This document shows, piece after piece, positions 4,455 through 5,513 of a stretch of DNA of 5,513 bases (position 1 is its first letter; each line of letters opens with the position of its first letter). The DNA is from Chloroflexia bacterium (lineage in GTDB: Bacteria; Chloroflexota; Chloroflexia; Thermomicrobiales; UBA6265): the NCBI GenBank assembly GCA_013694885.1, contig JACDBO010000062.1, forward strand, positions 1 through 5,513, read 5' to 3'. Position numbers and translations under genes: made by a program. The notes under the pieces were generated by a model. The model was not told the DNA's origin, searched no databases, and saw nothing but the letters and a program-made list of their open reading frames with translations.

Positions 4455-5513
4455 ATGATCGTACCCACCCCGAGCGACGGCGCCGTCGCCTATATCCTGA
4501 AGATGTATCCGCGTTTTTCCGAGACATTCATTCTCAGCGAGATTCTGGAACTGGAGCGGCAGGGACTCGATGTTCGCGTCTTCTCCCTCAAGCTTCCCAA
4601 CGATGGCCGCTTTCACGCCGATGTGGCGCGTGTCCGGGCGCCGGTGAGTTATCTGCCCCCGTCCGTACTGGCCAATGCCCGCGCATTCGCCGCCCCGCAC
4701 TGGCAGGTGTTCAACTGGAACCGGCGCCGGTATCTGCGTCTCTTGTTCCGCACCTTCAGGCGGCGGCGGTGGGGCGCCGTCAAGCGATTCATGCAGGCGG
4801 GCTACATCGCCCCGCGGTTGAAGGCGGAGGGGATCACGCACGTCCACGCTCACTTCGCCTCCAGCGCGACCTCGGTCGCGCATCATCTCCACCAGTTGGC
4901 CGGCACCAGCTACAGCTTCACCGCGCATGCCAAAGACATCTACATCGACGGCGTGGCCGAGGATGTCCTCAAACGCAAGATGCACCATGCCCGATTCGTT
5001 GTTACCGTAAGTGATTACAATCAGGTCCACCTCGCGACCATTTCAGACGACACGCCGGTAACCCGGATCTACAATGGTCTCGACCTCGACCATTTCTCGC
5101 CCAATGGCGCTCATCCCGACGCGCCACCCCTGATCCTCGCGGTCGGCCGCCTGGTCGAGAAGAAGGGTTTCGACGATCTCATCCAGGCCTGCGCGATCCT
5201 CCGCGATCAGGGAGCCTCCTTCCGCTGCCACATCGTCGGCACCGGTCCCGAAGAGCGCAAGCTCCGTAACCTCATCGCCACGCTCGATCTCGACGGCATG
5301 GTCTCGCTTCCCGGCCCCATGCCCCGAGAGGAGCTGATCCGGCTCTATCCGCGGGCGAGCGTTGTCGCCGCCCCCTGTGTGATCGGCGCCGACGGCAACC
5401 GCGACGGGTTGCCAACCGTACTGATCGAGGCGATGGCGCTTGGCGTGCCGGTCATCTCCACCGCCGTCACCGGCATCCCGGAGCTCGTTCAGCACCAACG
5501 CACCGGGCTGTCG
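4455..5513 (+). CDS. Family 4 glycosyltransferase (GT-B), 3' end beyond window
   Basis: The frame from ATG 4455 runs 353 codons to the window edge without a stop; relatives have about 380-420 residues, so only the C-terminal end is missing. AAGGTGG lies 5 nt before the ATG. The enzyme should be a retaining glycosyltransferase that moves a sugar from a nucleotide or lipid-linked donor to a growing surface or secreted glycan. The N-terminal domain shows YPRFSETFILSEI (18-30), typical of exopolysaccharide GT4 enzymes, then THVHAHFA (128-135), FTAHAKDIY (155-163) and YNGLD (206-210). The C-terminal domain shows VGRLVEKKGF (230-239) with the donor-phosphate-binding Arg232 and a Lys at 236/237, GTGPE (262-266), and RDGLPTVLIEAMALG (316-330). 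In that last motif Asp317 takes the place of the first Glu of the EX7E pair and Glu325 is kept. An arginine-rich stretch (89-111) may contact membrane or an anionic acceptor. It follows the MurG-like gene closely and probably shares its operon. Confidence 0.9.
   Translation, partial: MIVPTPSDGAVAYILKMYPRFSETFILSEILELERQGLDVRVFSLKLPNDGRFHADVARVRAPVSYLPPSVLANARAFAAPHWQVFNWNRRRYLRLLFRTFRRRRWGAVKRFMQAGYIAPRLKAEGITHVHAHFASSATSVAHHLHQLAGTSYSFTAHAKDIYIDGVAEDVLKRKMHHARFVVTVSDYNQVHLATISDDTPVTRIYNGLDLDHFSPNGAHPDAPPLILAVGRLVEKKGFDDLIQACAILRDQGASFRCHIVGTGPEERKLRNLIATLDLDGMVSLPGPMPREELIRLYPRASVVAAPCVIGADGNRDGLPTVLIEAMALGVPVISTAVTGIPELVQHQRTGLS

Noticed and set aside
4410..5498. Minus-strand open frames opposite the GT4 gene
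   Set aside because: The plus strand encodes a continuous GT4 protein with many conserved motifs, so these are shadows.

Overview
This is a GC-rich bacterial window with three parts. At the left edge is the 5' end of a probable CRISPR cas6 gene (minus strand). In the middle is a two-component regulatory pair whose genes diverge. On the right are two glycosyltransferase genes in tandem (plus strand), the second cut by the window edge. The high GC content, frequent GTG starts and protein style would fit a GC-rich Chloroflexota or Actinobacteria-like organism, but nothing in the window fixes the taxon.

Layout. Bases 1-171 (minus) encode the first 57 codons of a Cas6-like CRISPR RNA-processing endoribonuclease that runs off the left edge. 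Bases 172-420 hold no convincing gene, but they contain a candidate cas6 promoter with a palindrome in its spacer. Bases 421-1902 (minus) encode a membrane sensor histidine kinase with all its catalytic boxes. About 100 bp separate its start from that of an OmpR/PhoB-type response regulator (2005-2961, plus), which carries an unusual C-terminal tail of about 95 residues. The less GC-rich stretch at roughly 2895-3000 has clustered TGAGAA/TTCTCA words and a TTAAC direct repeat with 11-bp period, followed by a hairpin and the start of the glycosyltransferase genes. Bases 3111-4379 encode a MurG-like predicted glycosyltransferase (COG4671 type). After a 75-bp gap, 4455-5513 encodes a family GT4 glycosyltransferase that is open at the window end.

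Working together. The kinase and regulator are very probably cognate partners: they are adjacent, of matching class, and share one intergenic region. The two glycosyltransferases look like the start of an operon for a cell-surface or secreted glycan. The 11-bp direct repeat upstream of them is the type of site bound by OmpR/PhoB-family dimers, so the two-component system may control the glycan genes; this is inference. No CRISPR array is visible, so the Cas6 fragment probably marks the edge of a CRISPR-Cas locus continuing to the left. I see no clearly new biological system. The points most worth a second look are the cas6 fragment beside the signalling genes, the regulator's tail, and the repeat-rich region in front of the glycosyltransferases.
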